Made by a program: the position numbers and the translations under genes. 64,000 nucleotides of DNA from Sphingobium limneticum (GTDB lineage Bacteria; Pseudomonadota; Alphaproteobacteria; Sphingomonadales; Sphingomonadaceae): NCBI RefSeq assembly GCF_008710155.1, contig NZ_VYPZ01000003.1, positions 124,001 to 188,000 on the forward strand, in the 5' to 3' direction. Every line of letters starts with the position of its first letter. The first letter of the stretch is position 1. The notes below the pieces were generated by a model, which was not told where the DNA came from, did no database searches, and worked only from the letters and a program-made list of their open reading frames with translations. This document shows positions 1-9,029 of the stretch, piece after piece.

Positions 1-569
1 GCCATCCAGATACGGGCAGCGAAATGGACCGGCTGCTGGTCGCGCTCCACGCCAATCCGGATCGCTGCGTGCTGGTCGGGGCCTATGCGCTGGGGAAGGC
101 GCAGCGGGTCATCTGCGAACTGCGCGCGCGGGGTCATCGTGACCCCATCTATATTCACGGCGCGATGGAACGCATGTGCGCGCTTTATGAGGATTTCGGC
201 ATCGACATGGGCGAACTGCGCCCTGCAACCGGCGTTGCGGCCAAGGATATGCGCGGACACATCATCGTCTCCCCCCCCTCCGCCCTCAACGATCGCTGGA
301 GCCGCCGTCTGCCGGACCCCATCACCGCCATGGCGTCCGGCTGGATGCGGGTACGACAGCGCGCGCGGCAGAAGAATGTAGAACTGCCGCTGGTCATATC
401 CGATCATGCCGACTGGGACGAACTGACCGACACCATCCGCGAAGTCGCACCGACCGAAACCTGGATCACCCACGGCCGGGAAGAAGCGCTGCTCCATTGG
501 TGCATGACCCATCAGATCCGTGCCCGCGCACTGGCGCTGGTCGGCCGCGAAGATGAGGATGAAGGGTGA
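1..569 (+). CDS. Ligase-associated DNA exonuclease, C-terminal part (5' truncated by window)
   Basis: The reading frame is open from base 3 onward, before the first ATG at 24, so the gene begins outside the window. The visible residues match the C-terminal half of the metallo-beta-lactamase/beta-CASP-fold exonucleases found next to bacterial ATP-dependent DNA ligases. Supporting motifs are CVLVGAYALGKAQR, IVSPPSA and a late histidine motif ISDHADWDEL that would bind metal. Family knowledge places this enzyme in a DNA end-processing set with the ligase that follows 44 bases downstream. A DEXH helicase and a PdeM-type nuclease are usual partners but are not in view. The N-terminal HxHxDH motif cannot be checked here. 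Confidence 0.85.
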   Translation, partial: HPDTGSEMDRLLVALHANPDRCVLVGAYALGKAQRVICELRARGHRDPIYIHGAMERMCALYEDFGIDMGELRPATGVAAKDMRGHIIVSPPSALNDRWSRRLPDPITAMASGWMRVRQRARQKNVELPLVISDHADWDELTDTIREVAPTETWITHGREEALLHWCMTHQIRARALALVGREDEDEG

Positions 570-613
570 TGGATAAGTTGACGACCGCCGTTCGAAGCGA
601 ACGGAACTAGGGC

Positions 614-2197
614 ATGCGCGCCTTTTCCCAACTGCTCGACGCCCTCGTCTACACCCGGTCCCGCAATGCCAAGCTGGGTCTGATCGCCGCCTATATGCGC
701 GCCGCGCCCGATCCCGACCGGGGCTGGGCACTGGCGGCGCTGACCGGCAATCTGGACCTGAAGGCGGTGAAATCCTCCGCCATCGGCGACATGATCCGCG
801 CCCGCACCGATCCGATACTTTATGAAATGTCCCGCGACTATGTCGGCGATCTCGCCGAAACCGTCGCCCTGCTCTGGCCCAAACGGGAGGATCAGCCGGC
901 CGAACTGGACGATGGCTCGCTCAGCCTGTCTGCTGTCATAGACCGCCTTCATGGCGTCAGCCGCGCCGCCGCGCCGGATATGCTGGCGCAGATGATGGAT
1001 CATCTGGACTCCTCCGGCCGTTTCGCGCTGCTGAAACTCGCGACCGGGGGCTTGCGCGTCGGCATATCCGCCCGCTTGGCCAAGACTGGTTTCGCGCAGG
1101 CTTTTGACCTCGACGTTGATGATGTCGAACAGGTCTGGCACGCTTTGTCGCCGCCCTACGCGGCCCTGTTCGACTGGGCGGAAGGTCGCACCGCCCGCCC
1201 GGATCCCGAAGGCACGCCCTATTTCCGCCCCTTCATGCTGGCCCACCCGCTGGAGGCCGACAGCGTCGATCTCCAAGACTATGCCGCCGAATGGAAATGG
1301 GACGGCATCCGTATCCAGATCGTCGGCACCGGCACCGAAACCCGCCTCTACAGCCGCGCAGGCGACGATATCAGCGGCAGTTTCCCCGAAATTGCGGAGG
1401 CCTTCGCCGGCCATGCCGTCCTGGACGGCGAACTGCTCGTGCGTGGCGACATGCAGGGGGGAGAGGCGGCCAGCTTCAACGCCCTGCAACAACGCCTCGG
1501 CCGCAAATCCGTCACCGCAAAGATGATGGCCGACTATCCCGCCTTTGTCCGCCTCTATGATCTGTTGATCGAAGGCGACGAAGACCTGCGCGCTATGCCA
1601 TGGGAACAGCGCCGCGCCCGGCTGGAAGCCTATATGCCGCAGCTGTCATCCGATCGCTTCGACATTTCGTCGGTCATCGACGCCCCCGATTTCGAGGCTC
1701 TCGCCGACATCCGCGCCGGCGCGCGCGATGCCGCGATCGAGGGCGTCATGCTCAAGCGCCGCGACAGCCCCTATGTCGCCGGGCGCAAGGCGGCACTCTG
1801 GTATAAATGGAAACGCGATCCGCTGACCGCCGACTGCGTGATGATGTATGCCCAGCGCGGTCATGGCAAACGCTCCTCCTTCTATTCGGATTATACGTTC
1901 GGCTGCTGGACGGAGGATGGCGAATTGCTGCCGGTGGGCAAGGCCTATAGCGGTTTCACCGACGAGGAACTGAAATGGCTGGACCGCTTCGTCCGCCAGA
2001 ATACGGTCGCCCGCTTCGGGCCGGTACGCGAAGTGGAAAAGACGCTGGTGCTGGAAGTCGCCTTCGACAGCATCCACGACAGCAAGCGCCATAAATCCGG
2101 CCTCGCCATGCGCTTTCCCCGCATCGCCCGCATTCGCAAGGACAAGCCAGCAGCGGAGGCCGATACGGTGGCGGGCTTGAAGAAACTGGTCAGCTGA
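614..2197 (+). CDS. ATP-dependent DNA ligase (ligase-associated repair cluster type)
   Basis: This 527-residue protein should seal DNA nicks using ATP. The nucleotidyltransferase motif I reads EWKWDGIR, with the adenylated lysine at residue 228. An N-terminal DNA-binding domain precedes it, and an OB-fold region with conserved motifs such as EGVMLKRRDSPY and LWYKWKRD follows. Length and order fit the roughly 530-residue bacterial ligases linked to crosslink or cisplatin damage response rather than the replicative NAD-dependent LigA. It follows the exonuclease in the same direction, so co-transcription is likely. The ATG at 614 has only a weak purine-rich upstream stretch. Confidence 0.92.
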   Translation: MRAFSQLLDALVYTRSRNAKLGLIAAYMRAAPDPDRGWALAALTGNLDLKAVKSSAIGDMIRARTDPILYEMSRDYVGDLAETVALLWPKREDQPAELDDGSLSLSAVIDRLHGVSRAAAPDMLAQMMDHLDSSGRFALLKLATGGLRVGISARLAKTGFAQAFDLDVDDVEQVWHALSPPYAALFDWAEGRTARPDPEGTPYFRPFMLAHPLEADSVDLQDYAAEWKWDGIRIQIVGTGTETRLYSRAGDDISGSFPEIAEAFAGHAVLDGELLVRGDMQGGEAASFNALQQRLGRKSVTAKMMADYPAFVRLYDLLIEGDEDLRAMPWEQRRARLEAYMPQLSSDRFDISSVIDAPDFEALADIRAGARDAAIEGVMLKRRDSPYVAGRKAALWYKWKRDPLTADCVMMYAQRGHGKRSSFYSDYTFGCWTEDGELLPVGKAYSGFTDEELKWLDRFVRQNTVARFGPVREVEKTLVLEVAFDSIHDSKRHKSGLAMRFPRIARIRKDKPAAEADTVAGLKKLVS

Positions 2198-2226
2198 CGC
2201 ATGATGGGATCAAAGGGAGAACGGAT

Positions 2227-2574
2227 ATGGCCTATGAAGGAAGCTGTCACTGTGGCGCGGTGACGTTCAGCGTCGCGGCCGATGCCCCGACCGAGGCCAT
2301 GAGCTGCAACTGCTCTCATTGCAGCCGCAAGGGCTTCGTCCTGGCCTTCGTGCCGACGGACCAGTTCACGCTGGAAAGCGGAGCGGATCACCTCACCGAC
2401 TATCTCTTCTACAAGCACGCCATTACGCATCAATTCTGCAGGAGCTGCGGCACGGAAGCCTTTGCACTCGGCAAATCCCCCCAAGGCGACATGCGCGCCA
2501 TAAACCTGCGCTGCGTGCCCTCGGTCGATATCGACGCCCTGACAATCCAGAAGGTGGACGGAGCGCGCTTTTAG
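2227..2574 (+). CDS. GFA family (CENP-V/glutathione-dependent formaldehyde-activating-like) zinc protein
   Basis: The 115-residue protein has the compact GFA fold signature: SCHCGAVTF near the N-terminus, then CNCSHCSRKG, and a late FCRSCGTEAF. These give the expected paired cysteines for one or two zinc ions. Members bind zinc and some were described as glutathione-dependent formaldehyde-activating enzymes, but most have no proven reaction. The start is supported by a GGGAGA ribosome-binding sequence just upstream of the ATG. It lies 29 bases after the ligase stop and may be read through from that transcript. The substrate is unknown. Confidence 0.85.
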   Translation: MAYEGSCHCGAVTFSVAADAPTEAMSCNCSHCSRKGFVLAFVPTDQFTLESGADHLTDYLFYKHAITHQFCRSCGTEAFALGKSPQGDMRAINLRCVPSVDIDALTIQKVDGARF

Positions 2575-2719
2575 GGAGCGTTATGCGTTCAAAGCAGCTG
2601 AATTTCTAAAAAACGAACACGCTGCGCCCGATGCTTTTTAACATCAGGCTTGAAAGAAGAGGCGGGGTCATGGAGCGACCCCGGCATGACGGCAAATTCA
2701 TCGTCGCCCCCTTCCTCCC

Positions 2720-3730
2720 TCAATCCAACCGCTTCACCCGCGCGCCATTGCCACCCTTTTGCCCGCCGGCCTCGATCGACCTTATATAGCTCCCCTCGAT
2801 CACCATGCCGGTCGCCGGATCGATATCCGCCTCCAGCACATCGTTGATCCTGATGTCGCCCAGCGCCTTGCGCATTTCCGCGATCTTGCCCTCGGGCGCC
2901 TTGTCGCCACTCGCGCGGATCATCGTCTCCAGATAGGATGTGATCGCCTCGCCCGCGGCTTTCGGGTCCATCTGGGTATGCTGTTCCCAATGGAACGCCG
3001 CCGCCGGGCGCGTCAGGCGCATGCGGCTGGTCGCGGGCAGCGGCATCGGAAAGATGCCGGTGTCCAGTTCGATGTCCGCCTCATACCATTCGCCCGGCTC
3101 ACGCGGATTGCGCCCCAGCCCCAGAAAGGTCGCCCAGGGTTTCAGGAACAGCTGCGCCGCCTGCTCGGGTGACAGTTGCTGGAACCCCGCCGCCATCTTC
3201 TCGATCATCGCAGCGGCCGGCGCGCGTTTCGCCTCGTCCGGTTCGATCAGCGCAACCATATCCTTCATGCCCGCGCCGATCTTGCCCTTCAGCGCATCCC
3301 AGTCCCGCATCCGCAGCACTTCGCCATCGGCACCGACATCATATTCCATCGGTTCCATGAACGGGCGCAGCGATGGCGGCATCTTGGGATCGCCGACCGA
3401 CAGGCTGAACTCGGTCAGCCCCGGCAGTGTCCCCTTCATCAGTTCGATGCGCAGCACATAGCCCTCGCCATCCCGGCGAAAGCGCATCACCTGCTCCACG
3501 ATCCCTTGCTGTTCCTGCCCACCCCGGCTGCGCAGCGTCGATACTTCGTAGCGCATCGGCTGGTCCAGTGGCGGCGCGAAGGTCAGCTTCACCTCGCCCT
3601 TCGTGGCCTGCGCCCTGGGCGTCGCATCGGCGGCGAAAGCGCTCGGCCCAGCGCCCAGCATCGCCGCCAAGGCCAACCCCGCCAGCAGCGGCTTTTTGAA
3701 ACCAAACCAACTCTGACTTTGCGCTGTCAT
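2720..3730 (-). CDS. Exported protein of unknown function
   Basis: A 336-residue protein with a clear N-terminal signal peptide: positive residues, a hydrophobic run (PLLAGLALAAMLGAG) and a cleavage-type site AFAAD near residue 33. The start ATG is preceded by GGAGG with 6-base spacing. The mature part is acidic-rich and contains no catalytic motif that I recognise; phrases such as PLDQPMRYEV and WYEADIELDTG suggest a beta-rich periplasmic protein. It is divergent from the saccharopine dehydrogenase-like gene, with 62 bases between them. No function is assigned. Confidence 0.75.
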   Translation of the reverse strand: MTAQSQSWFGFKKPLLAGLALAAMLGAGPSAFAADATPRAQATKGEVKLTFAPPLDQPMRYEVSTLRSRGGQEQQGIVEQVMRFRRDGEGYVLRIELMKGTLPGLTEFSLSVGDPKMPPSLRPFMEPMEYDVGADGEVLRMRDWDALKGKIGAGMKDMVALIEPDEAKRAPAAAMIEKMAAGFQQLSPEQAAQLFLKPWATFLGLGRNPREPGEWYEADIELDTGIFPMPLPATSRMRLTRPAAAFHWEQHTQMDPKAAGEAITSYLETMIRASGDKAPEGKIAEMRKALGDIRINDVLEADIDPATGMVIEGSYIRSIEAGGQKGGNGARVKRLD

Positions 3731-3792
3731 TCGAGCCTCCTATATGGGCGCTTTCGCGCGACCGGCGCGACCATAGCCATGGAGCAATATTA

Positions 3793-4998
3793 GTGAGCAA
3801 GGTTCTTGTCATCGGCGCAGGCGGCGTCGGTTCCGTCGCAGTCCACAAGATGGCCATGAACGCTGATATTTTCAGCCATATTACGCTCGCCAGCCGCCGC
3901 CTCATCAGCTGCGAAAAAGTGGCCGAATCGGTCAAGGCACGCACCGGCGTCACCATCGACGTGGCACAGGTCGATGCCGACAATGTCGAAGAGACGATCG
4001 CGCTGATCGAAAAGGTGCAGCCTAAGCTGGTCGTGAACCTCGCCCTTCCCTATCAGGATCTGGCGATCATGGACGCGTGCCTCGCGACCAAGACCGACTA
4101 TCTCGACACCGCCAATTACGAACCGCGCGACACCGCCAAGTTCGAATATAGCTGGCAATGGGCCTATCAGGACCGCTTCAAGGAAGCGGGCATCATGGCG
4201 CTGCTGGGTTCGGGCTTCGACCCCGGCGTCACCAGCGTCTTCGCCTCCTATATCAAGAAGCATCTGCTCGACCGGATCGACACGCTCGACATTCTGGATT
4301 GCAATGGCGGCGACCATGGCCAGCATTTCGCCACCAACTTCAACCCGGAAATCAACATCCGCGAAGTGACCGCGCCCTCGCGTCACTGGGCGAACGGCGC
4401 ATGGGTCGAAGGCCCGGCCCTCAGCCACAAGCAGGTGTTCGACTTCGATCAGGTCGGCGAAAAGAACATGTACCTCATGTATCATGAGGAGCTGGAAAGC
4501 CTCGCCACCCACTATCCCGAAATCCAGCGCATCCGCTTCTGGATGACCTTCGGCGACGCGTACCTGAAGCATCTGGAGGTTCTCCAGAATGTCGGCATGA
4601 CCCGCATCGACCCGGTTATCTATAACGGGCAGGAAATCATCCCGCTGCAGTTCCTGAAGGCCGTGCTGCCCGAACCGTCGAGCCTGGGTTCGACCACCAA
4701 GGGCAAGACCAATATCGGCGATATCGCCACGGGTCAGAAGGATGGTCAGGACAAGACCGTCTATATCTATCAGGTCTGCGACCATGAAGACGCCTATGCC
4801 GAAACCGGCAATCAGGCGGTCAGCTACACCACCGGCGTCCCGGCGATGATCGGCGCGGCCATGATGCTGACCGGCGCGTGGAAGGGTGACGGCGTGTTCA
4901 ACATCGAACAGTTCGACCCCGATCCCTTCATGGACATGCTGAACAAGCACGGCCTGCCCTGGCAGGTGAAGGAACTGGACGCGCCGCTGGCTTTCTAA
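3793..4998 (+). CDS. Saccharopine dehydrogenase family protein, probable carboxy(nor)spermidine dehydrogenase
   Basis: The N-terminus VLVIGAGGVGSVAVHK is a Rossmann NAD(P)-binding loop, and the 401-residue length fits the saccharopine dehydrogenase-like family. The GTG start has GGAG 8 bases upstream. Because the next gene encodes carboxynorspermidine decarboxylase, the likely reaction is NADPH-dependent reductive condensation of aspartate semialdehyde with putrescine (or diaminopropane) to give carboxyspermidine (or carboxynorspermidine). That role is inferred from context; lysine-pathway saccharopine dehydrogenase is the alternative. A long inverted repeat separates it from the decarboxylase gene. 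Confidence 0.85.
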   Translation: MSKVLVIGAGGVGSVAVHKMAMNADIFSHITLASRRLISCEKVAESVKARTGVTIDVAQVDADNVEETIALIEKVQPKLVVNLALPYQDLAIMDACLATKTDYLDTANYEPRDTAKFEYSWQWAYQDRFKEAGIMALLGSGFDPGVTSVFASYIKKHLLDRIDTLDILDCNGGDHGQHFATNFNPEINIREVTAPSRHWANGAWVEGPALSHKQVFDFDQVGEKNMYLMYHEELESLATHYPEIQRIRFWMTFGDAYLKHLEVLQNVGMTRIDPVIYNGQEIIPLQFLKAVLPEPSSLGSTTKGKTNIGDIATGQKDGQDKTVYIYQVCDHEDAYAETGNQAVSYTTGVPAMIGAAMMLTGAWKGDGVFNIEQFDPDPFMDMLNKHGLPWQVKELDAPLAF

Positions 4999-5021
4999 TT
5001 CGGCCTTGCCGCACGAATGAA

Positions 5022-5105
5022 CGTCACCCCGGCCTTGAGCCGGGGTCCCGCTTCTTCTCCACCGTTGCTAAGGCAGCGGGACCCCGGATCAGGTCCGGGG
5101 CGACG
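5022..5105. repeat. Intergenic palindromic repeat, CCCCGG-type
   Basis: Two 31-base arms (5022-5052 and 5075-5105) are near-perfect inverted copies separated by 22 bases. Each arm is itself partly palindromic around CCCCGG...CCGGGG. The element fills most of the gap between the dehydrogenase and decarboxylase genes. It may fold in the transcript and protect or attenuate the polycistronic RNA. Related elements occur at 57437-57514 and 62007-62072. Confidence 0.85.
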
Positions 5106-5131
5106 GTGGAGCATCTGGAGTGGAACGACCC

Positions 5132-6304
5132 ATGGAAACCCGCGCCGGCGATCCCGCCGCCTTTGCCCATTTCGACCTGTACCGCGTCCCATCCCCCGCC
5201 TTCGTGGTGGATGAGGCCGCGGTGCGCCGCAACCTCGCCGTCCTGCGCGACATAGGCGACCGCGCGGGCATCAAGGTGCTGGGCGCGCTCAAGGCCTTTT
5301 CCATGTGGTCGCTCGGCGGGGTGCTGGGCGAATATCTCGACGGCGTCTGCGCATCGGGCATCTATGAAGCGCGCCTCGGCCGCGAGGAGTATAAGGGCGA
5401 AGTCGCCACCTATTGCGCCGCCTACAAGCCTGCGGACCTGGCCGAAATCCTCAAGATTTCCGACCATGTCATCTTCAACAGCCCCGGCCAGATCGCGCGC
5501 CTCAAGCCCGTGATCGACGCCGCCCGCGCCGACGGTCGCGTCTTCGACATCGGCCTGCGCCTCAACCCCCTCAATCCGGAGGGGGAAGTGCCCAAATATG
5601 ACCCGTCGCAACCGCATAGCCGCCTCGGCTTCCCGATCGACCAGTTACGTGCGGAGCATCTGGTCGGCGTGGACGGCCTGCATGTCCACAATCTGTGCGA
5701 ACAGGATCTTGGCCCGCTCGAGCGCACCTGGGCAGCGATCGAACCTTATGTCATGCCCCATGTCGGGGGCCTGAAATGGCTCAATTTCGGCGGCGGCCAC
5801 CATGTCACTCGCGCCGATTATCAGGTCGACGACCTCGTCGCCTTCCTCCAGCGGATCAAGGCGCAGACCGGCCTCACCCTCTATATCGAGCCGGGCGAGG
5901 CGATGGCGCTGGACGCCGGCATATTGATCGGCGAAATTCTCGACGTCATCGACAATGGCATGCCGGTCGCCATCACCGATATCAGCGCCACCTGCCACAT
6001 GCCCGACGTGATCGAGGCCCCCTATCGCCCCGCCATGCTGCATGAGCCGGAGGAAGGCGCCGTGACCCGGCTCGGTGGCCCATCCTGCCTCGCCGGTGAT
6101 ATCATCGGCGATTATCGCGTCCCGGGCGGCGCGGAGCCCGGCGCGCGCATCGCCTTTCTCGATCAGGCCCATTATTCGATGGTGAAGACCAACACCTTCA
6201 ACGGCGTGCCTTTACCGTCCATCTGGCTCTGGAATTCCGAATCCGATCAACTCACGGAAATCCGGTCCTTTTCATATGACGATTTTAAGACTCGGCTATC
6301 CTGA
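5132..6304 (+). CDS. nspC: Carboxynorspermidine/carboxyspermidine decarboxylase
   Basis: This 390-residue protein belongs to the alanine racemase-fold (type III) PLP decarboxylases. The PLP lysine lies in KVLGALKAFSMW, a glycine-rich phosphate-binding segment is LNFGGGHHV, and HVHNLCEQ and TDISATCHMPD follow NspC family order. It would decarboxylate carboxyspermidine to spermidine. The ATG at 5132 is preferred (GGAG 11 bases upstream); a GTG at 5120 in the same frame is possible. It sits directly after the carboxyspermidine dehydrogenase-like gene. Confidence 0.92.
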   Translation: METRAGDPAAFAHFDLYRVPSPAFVVDEAAVRRNLAVLRDIGDRAGIKVLGALKAFSMWSLGGVLGEYLDGVCASGIYEARLGREEYKGEVATYCAAYKPADLAEILKISDHVIFNSPGQIARLKPVIDAARADGRVFDIGLRLNPLNPEGEVPKYDPSQPHSRLGFPIDQLRAEHLVGVDGLHVHNLCEQDLGPLERTWAAIEPYVMPHVGGLKWLNFGGGHHVTRADYQVDDLVAFLQRIKAQTGLTLYIEPGEAMALDAGILIGEILDVIDNGMPVAITDISATCHMPDVIEAPYRPAMLHEPEEGAVTRLGGPSCLAGDIIGDYRVPGGAEPGARIAFLDQAHYSMVKTNTFNGVPLPSIWLWNSESDQLTEIRSFSYDDFKTRLS

Positions 6305-6340
6305 TTTTGATCGGTCGGACGCCTGATGGCGTGCGTTAAT

Positions 6341-6364
6341 CGGGCGGAAAGCATCTTCCGCCCG
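6341..6364 (+). terminator. GC-rich hairpin after nspC
   Basis: CGGGCGGAA at 6341-6349 pairs perfectly with TTCCGCCCG at 6356-6364 across a 6-base loop. A pyrimidine-rich run with several T tracts follows between 6371 and 6385. It may be an imperfect terminator for nspC or the first hairpin of the leader of the next decarboxylase gene. Confidence 0.5.
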
Positions 6365-6414
6365 ACGGAAATTTCCTTTCTTTTCAACACCTCGCCCAAG
6401 CTTCGGCACGGTTC

Positions 6415-6551
6415 ATGGCAGGGCGCGCAACAAATTTGAGATGCGCGCTTTACAGGGGGGACACTGCCGCATATACGGACCGTCCGCTGCCCCATGGGAC
6501 TTCCACCGCAAGGCAGCTTTTCGCCCTGAACTACACTGGAGGTCCCTTGAA
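6415..6551 (+). promoter_or_regulatory. Structured 5' leader of the ornithine decarboxylase gene (speF-leader candidate)
   Basis: The stretch just before the decarboxylase start has several possible helices: GCGCGC at 6423-6428 with 6443-6448, and CTGCC at 6464-6468 with GGCAG at 6512-6516. It ends in a strong GGAGGT at 6538-6543. Alphaproteobacterial ornithine decarboxylase genes are known to carry a conserved speF RNA leader. The position fits, but I could not confirm the consensus by eye. Confidence 0.4.
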
Positions 6552-7751
6552 TTGCACAAGCATCCTAGCGCGCTGGGGGTAGCAACCGCCCTCAAACCGG
6601 CAGCACCGGTAACGCTGATTCGCCCCGAAGCCGCCGCTCGGGCCGCCCGCTTCTTTACGGAGAAGTTTCCGGGTCGCTCGCTCTATGCGGTCAAGGCGAA
6701 CCCGTCTCCCGATCTGATCCGCACGCTGTTCGCATCGGGCATCACGCATTTCGACGTGGCCTCGATCGCCGAAGTGCGCTTGGTCGCCGAGACGCTGGCT
6801 GGTGAGGAAGGCGTCAAGCTGTGCTTCATGCACCCGGTCAAGGCCGAGGAAGCGATTGCACAGGCCTACCATGACTATGGCGTGCGCACCTTCTCGCTCG
6901 ACACGATCGACGAGTTGGAAAAGATCATGCGCGCCACCGGCGATGCGACCGATCTGGAATTGTGCGTTCGTCTGCGCGTTTCGTCCGAACATTCGGAACT
7001 CAGCCTCGCGTCCAAATTCGGCGCCGAACTGGGCGAAACCCGCGAACTGCTGATGGCTACCCGTCAGGCCGCCGATGCGCTCGGCATCTGCTTCCATGTC
7101 GGCAGCCAGGCGATGAGCCCGCAGGCCTACAGCGATGCGATCGAGCGCGTACGCGCCGCGATCGTGGACGCAGCCGTTACGGTCGATATCATCGATGTCG
7201 GCGGCGGCTTCCCGTCCATCTATCCGGGCATGGAACCGGTCGCGCTCGAAAATTACTTTGAGGCGATCCACCGTGGCTTCGAAAGCCTGCCGGTCAGCTA
7301 TTCGTCGGAACTGTGGTGCGAACCCGGCCGTGCGCTCTCGGCTGAATATAGCTCGATCATCGTGCGCGTCGAACGCCGCCGTGGCAGCGAACTGTACATC
7401 ACCGACGGTGCCTATGGCGCGTTGTTCGATGCTGCGCATATCGGCTGGCGTTTTCCTGTGGCTCTGCTGCGCGAAGACGAAAGCGAAGAGGAACTGACCG
7501 GTTTCTCCTTCTACGGCCCGACCTGCGACGACATGGACCATATGGTTGGTCCCTTCATGCTCCCGTCGGACGTGAAGGTCGGCGACTATATCGAAATCGG
7601 CATGCTCGGCGCTTATGGCGCGGCGATGCGCACCGGCTTCAACGGCTTCACGTCGGAAGCCACGATCGAGGTGGAGGATGAGCCGATGGCAAGCCTCTAC
7701 ACCGAAGTCGTGCCGGCCCGCCGTCGCGCGAACGTCATCAAACTGGGCTAA
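6552..7751 (+). CDS. Type III PLP-dependent ornithine/lysine-type decarboxylase
   Basis: The 399-residue product has the eukaryotic-type ornithine decarboxylase fold. The PLP lysine is in LYAVKANPSPD, the glycine loop is IDVGGGFPS, the PLP phosphate region is WCEPGRAL, and the catalytic cysteine lies in GPTCDDMD. It would form putrescine from ornithine, feeding the upstream spermidine genes. The start is TTG at 6552, with GGAGGT ending 8 bases upstream; the open frame continues upstream to an ATG at 6441, but that stretch looks like RNA leader rather than protein. Ornithine versus lysine specificity cannot be fixed from sequence alone. Confidence 0.9.
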   Translation: MHKHPSALGVATALKPAAPVTLIRPEAAARAARFFTEKFPGRSLYAVKANPSPDLIRTLFASGITHFDVASIAEVRLVAETLAGEEGVKLCFMHPVKAEEAIAQAYHDYGVRTFSLDTIDELEKIMRATGDATDLELCVRLRVSSEHSELSLASKFGAELGETRELLMATRQAADALGICFHVGSQAMSPQAYSDAIERVRAAIVDAAVTVDIIDVGGGFPSIYPGMEPVALENYFEAIHRGFESLPVSYSSELWCEPGRALSAEYSSIIVRVERRRGSELYITDGAYGALFDAAHIGWRFPVALLREDESEEELTGFSFYGPTCDDMDHMVGPFMLPSDVKVGDYIEIGMLGAYGAAMRTGFNGFTSEATIEVEDEPMASLYTEVVPARRRANVIKLG

Positions 7752-7784
7752 GCTGGCGACAGCTTTCTTCAGGAGAGGATAGCC

Positions 7785-7822
7785 ATCCCTCGCCGCTTCC
7801 CCCCAAGCGGCGAGGGATTTTT
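7785..7822. terminator. Intrinsic terminator between convergent genes
   Basis: A perfect 14-bp stem (7785-7798 with 7805-7818), a C6 loop and a following TTTT end the decarboxylase transcript. It lies immediately beside the stop of the convergent methyltransferase gene. Confidence 0.9.
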
Positions 7823-7823
7823 C

Positions 7824-9029
7824 TTATCTGCGAAAAATACCCACCAGTTCGACATGGGTGGTCCAGCGGAATTGCCCCACGGGCTTGACGCTTTCCAATC
7901 GATAGCCCGCCGTCGTCAGATGCACCGCATCGCGCGCGAAGCTTGCTGGATTGCACGACACATAGGCGATCGTCGGCACGGTGGACGCCGCCAGTTGCAG
8001 CACCTGCTCCTTCGCACCCGCACGCGGCGGATCGAGTATCACGGCGGCAAAGCGGTTCAATTCCTGTGGCGTTAGCGGCCGGCGGAACAGGTCGCGATGA
8101 TCCGCCACCATTCGCCGCTGCACTCGCGCACCGGCCTGCTTGAGCGCCAATATCGCATCGCGGGCGCCTTCCCCTGCATAAACCGGGCGGCCCTCGCCCA
8201 GCGCCAGTGCGAATGTACCAAGCCCGGCGAACAGGTCTGCGATCGCGCCCGTTTCCGGCAGTGCATCGCGCACCGCGCCGACCAGCGCCGCCTCGCCATC
8301 GGGCGTGGCTTGCAGGAAGGAGAAGGGGGGAAAGCCGACCGAGACGCCACCGAAACTGACTGTCACCGCCTCCGGCTCCCAGCGCGTTTGCGGCCCGTCC
8401 CCCTCGTCGATGGTCAGGCGCGCCAACGCATGACGCCGCGCAAAATCGCCCAGCCCTTCGTCCGCGCTAAGCCCCTGCACCTTCACCCCCTCCAGCAGCA
8501 GGTCGACGCCCTGGTCGGTGAGCGACATGCGCACATGCGCCGCGCGCTTGTCCGGCAGGATCGTCCCCAGCAGCCCGCGCAGCGGTATCAGCAGCGCAAA
8601 CAGCGCCGGGTCCAACACCGAACACATATCCAGGTCGATCAGCTTGTGGCTGCCCTCTTCGGCAAAGCCGATGGTGACGCGATTGCCGGCCCGCGCCGCG
8701 CGCAACGACGCGCGCCGCCGCGTCATAGGTGGGGAGATATGGGGCGGCAGCACGGTATTCGGCGTCAAACCCTGCCCCGCCAGCGCCCCCACGACCCGCC
8801 CCGTCACGAAATCGGCGTAGCTTTCCTCATCCAGCTGCTGGACCTGGCACCCGCCACAGGCCGGGAAATGGCGGCAGGGCGGCTCGACATGATGCACGCC
8901 GAAGACGATGCTGCCGTCCGACGCTATCCGGTCGCCCGGCGCGGTCCGCGGGAAATGGCGGCCGTCGGCCGTGATGCCGTCGCCCTTGGCGGCGATGCGG
9001 ATGATGCTATCTGGATCATAATCTATCAC
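7824..9029 (-). CDS. Class I SAM-dependent RNA methyltransferase, TrmA/RlmD (RumA) family
   Basis: The 401-residue protein has a short TRAM-like N-terminus, then a CRHFPACGGC iron-sulfur motif around residues 52-61. A methyltransferase domain with DLFAGLGTFALALG and ILDPPRAG follows, and the catalytic-cysteine motif YVSCNP is near the end. These features identify an m5U RNA methyltransferase acting on 23S rRNA or tRNA; which one is uncertain. Its ATG overlaps the stop of the upstream NAD(P)HX repair gene by 4 bases, so it is probably the last gene of the minus-strand run. Confidence 0.88.
   Translation of the reverse strand: MIDYDPDSIIRIAAKGDGITADGRHFPRTAPGDRIASDGSIVFGVHHVEPPCRHFPACGGCQVQQLDEESYADFVTGRVVGALAGQGLTPNTVLPPHISPPMTRRRASLRAARAGNRVTIGFAEEGSHKLIDLDMCSVLDPALFALLIPLRGLLGTILPDKRAAHVRMSLTDQGVDLLLEGVKVQGLSADEGLGDFARRHALARLTIDEGDGPQTRWEPEAVTVSFGGVSVGFPPFSFLQATPDGEAALVGAVRDALPETGAIADLFAGLGTFALALGEGRPVYAGEGARDAILALKQAGARVQRRMVADHRDLFRRPLTPQELNRFAAVILDPPRAGAKEQVLQLAASTVPTIAYVSCNPASFARDAVHLTTAGYRLESVKPVGQFRWTTHVELVGIFRR

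Noticed and set aside
2664..2682. GGGGTC/GACCCC hairpin downstream of the GFA gene
   Set aside because: The 6-bp stem has no T run; too weak to call a terminator.
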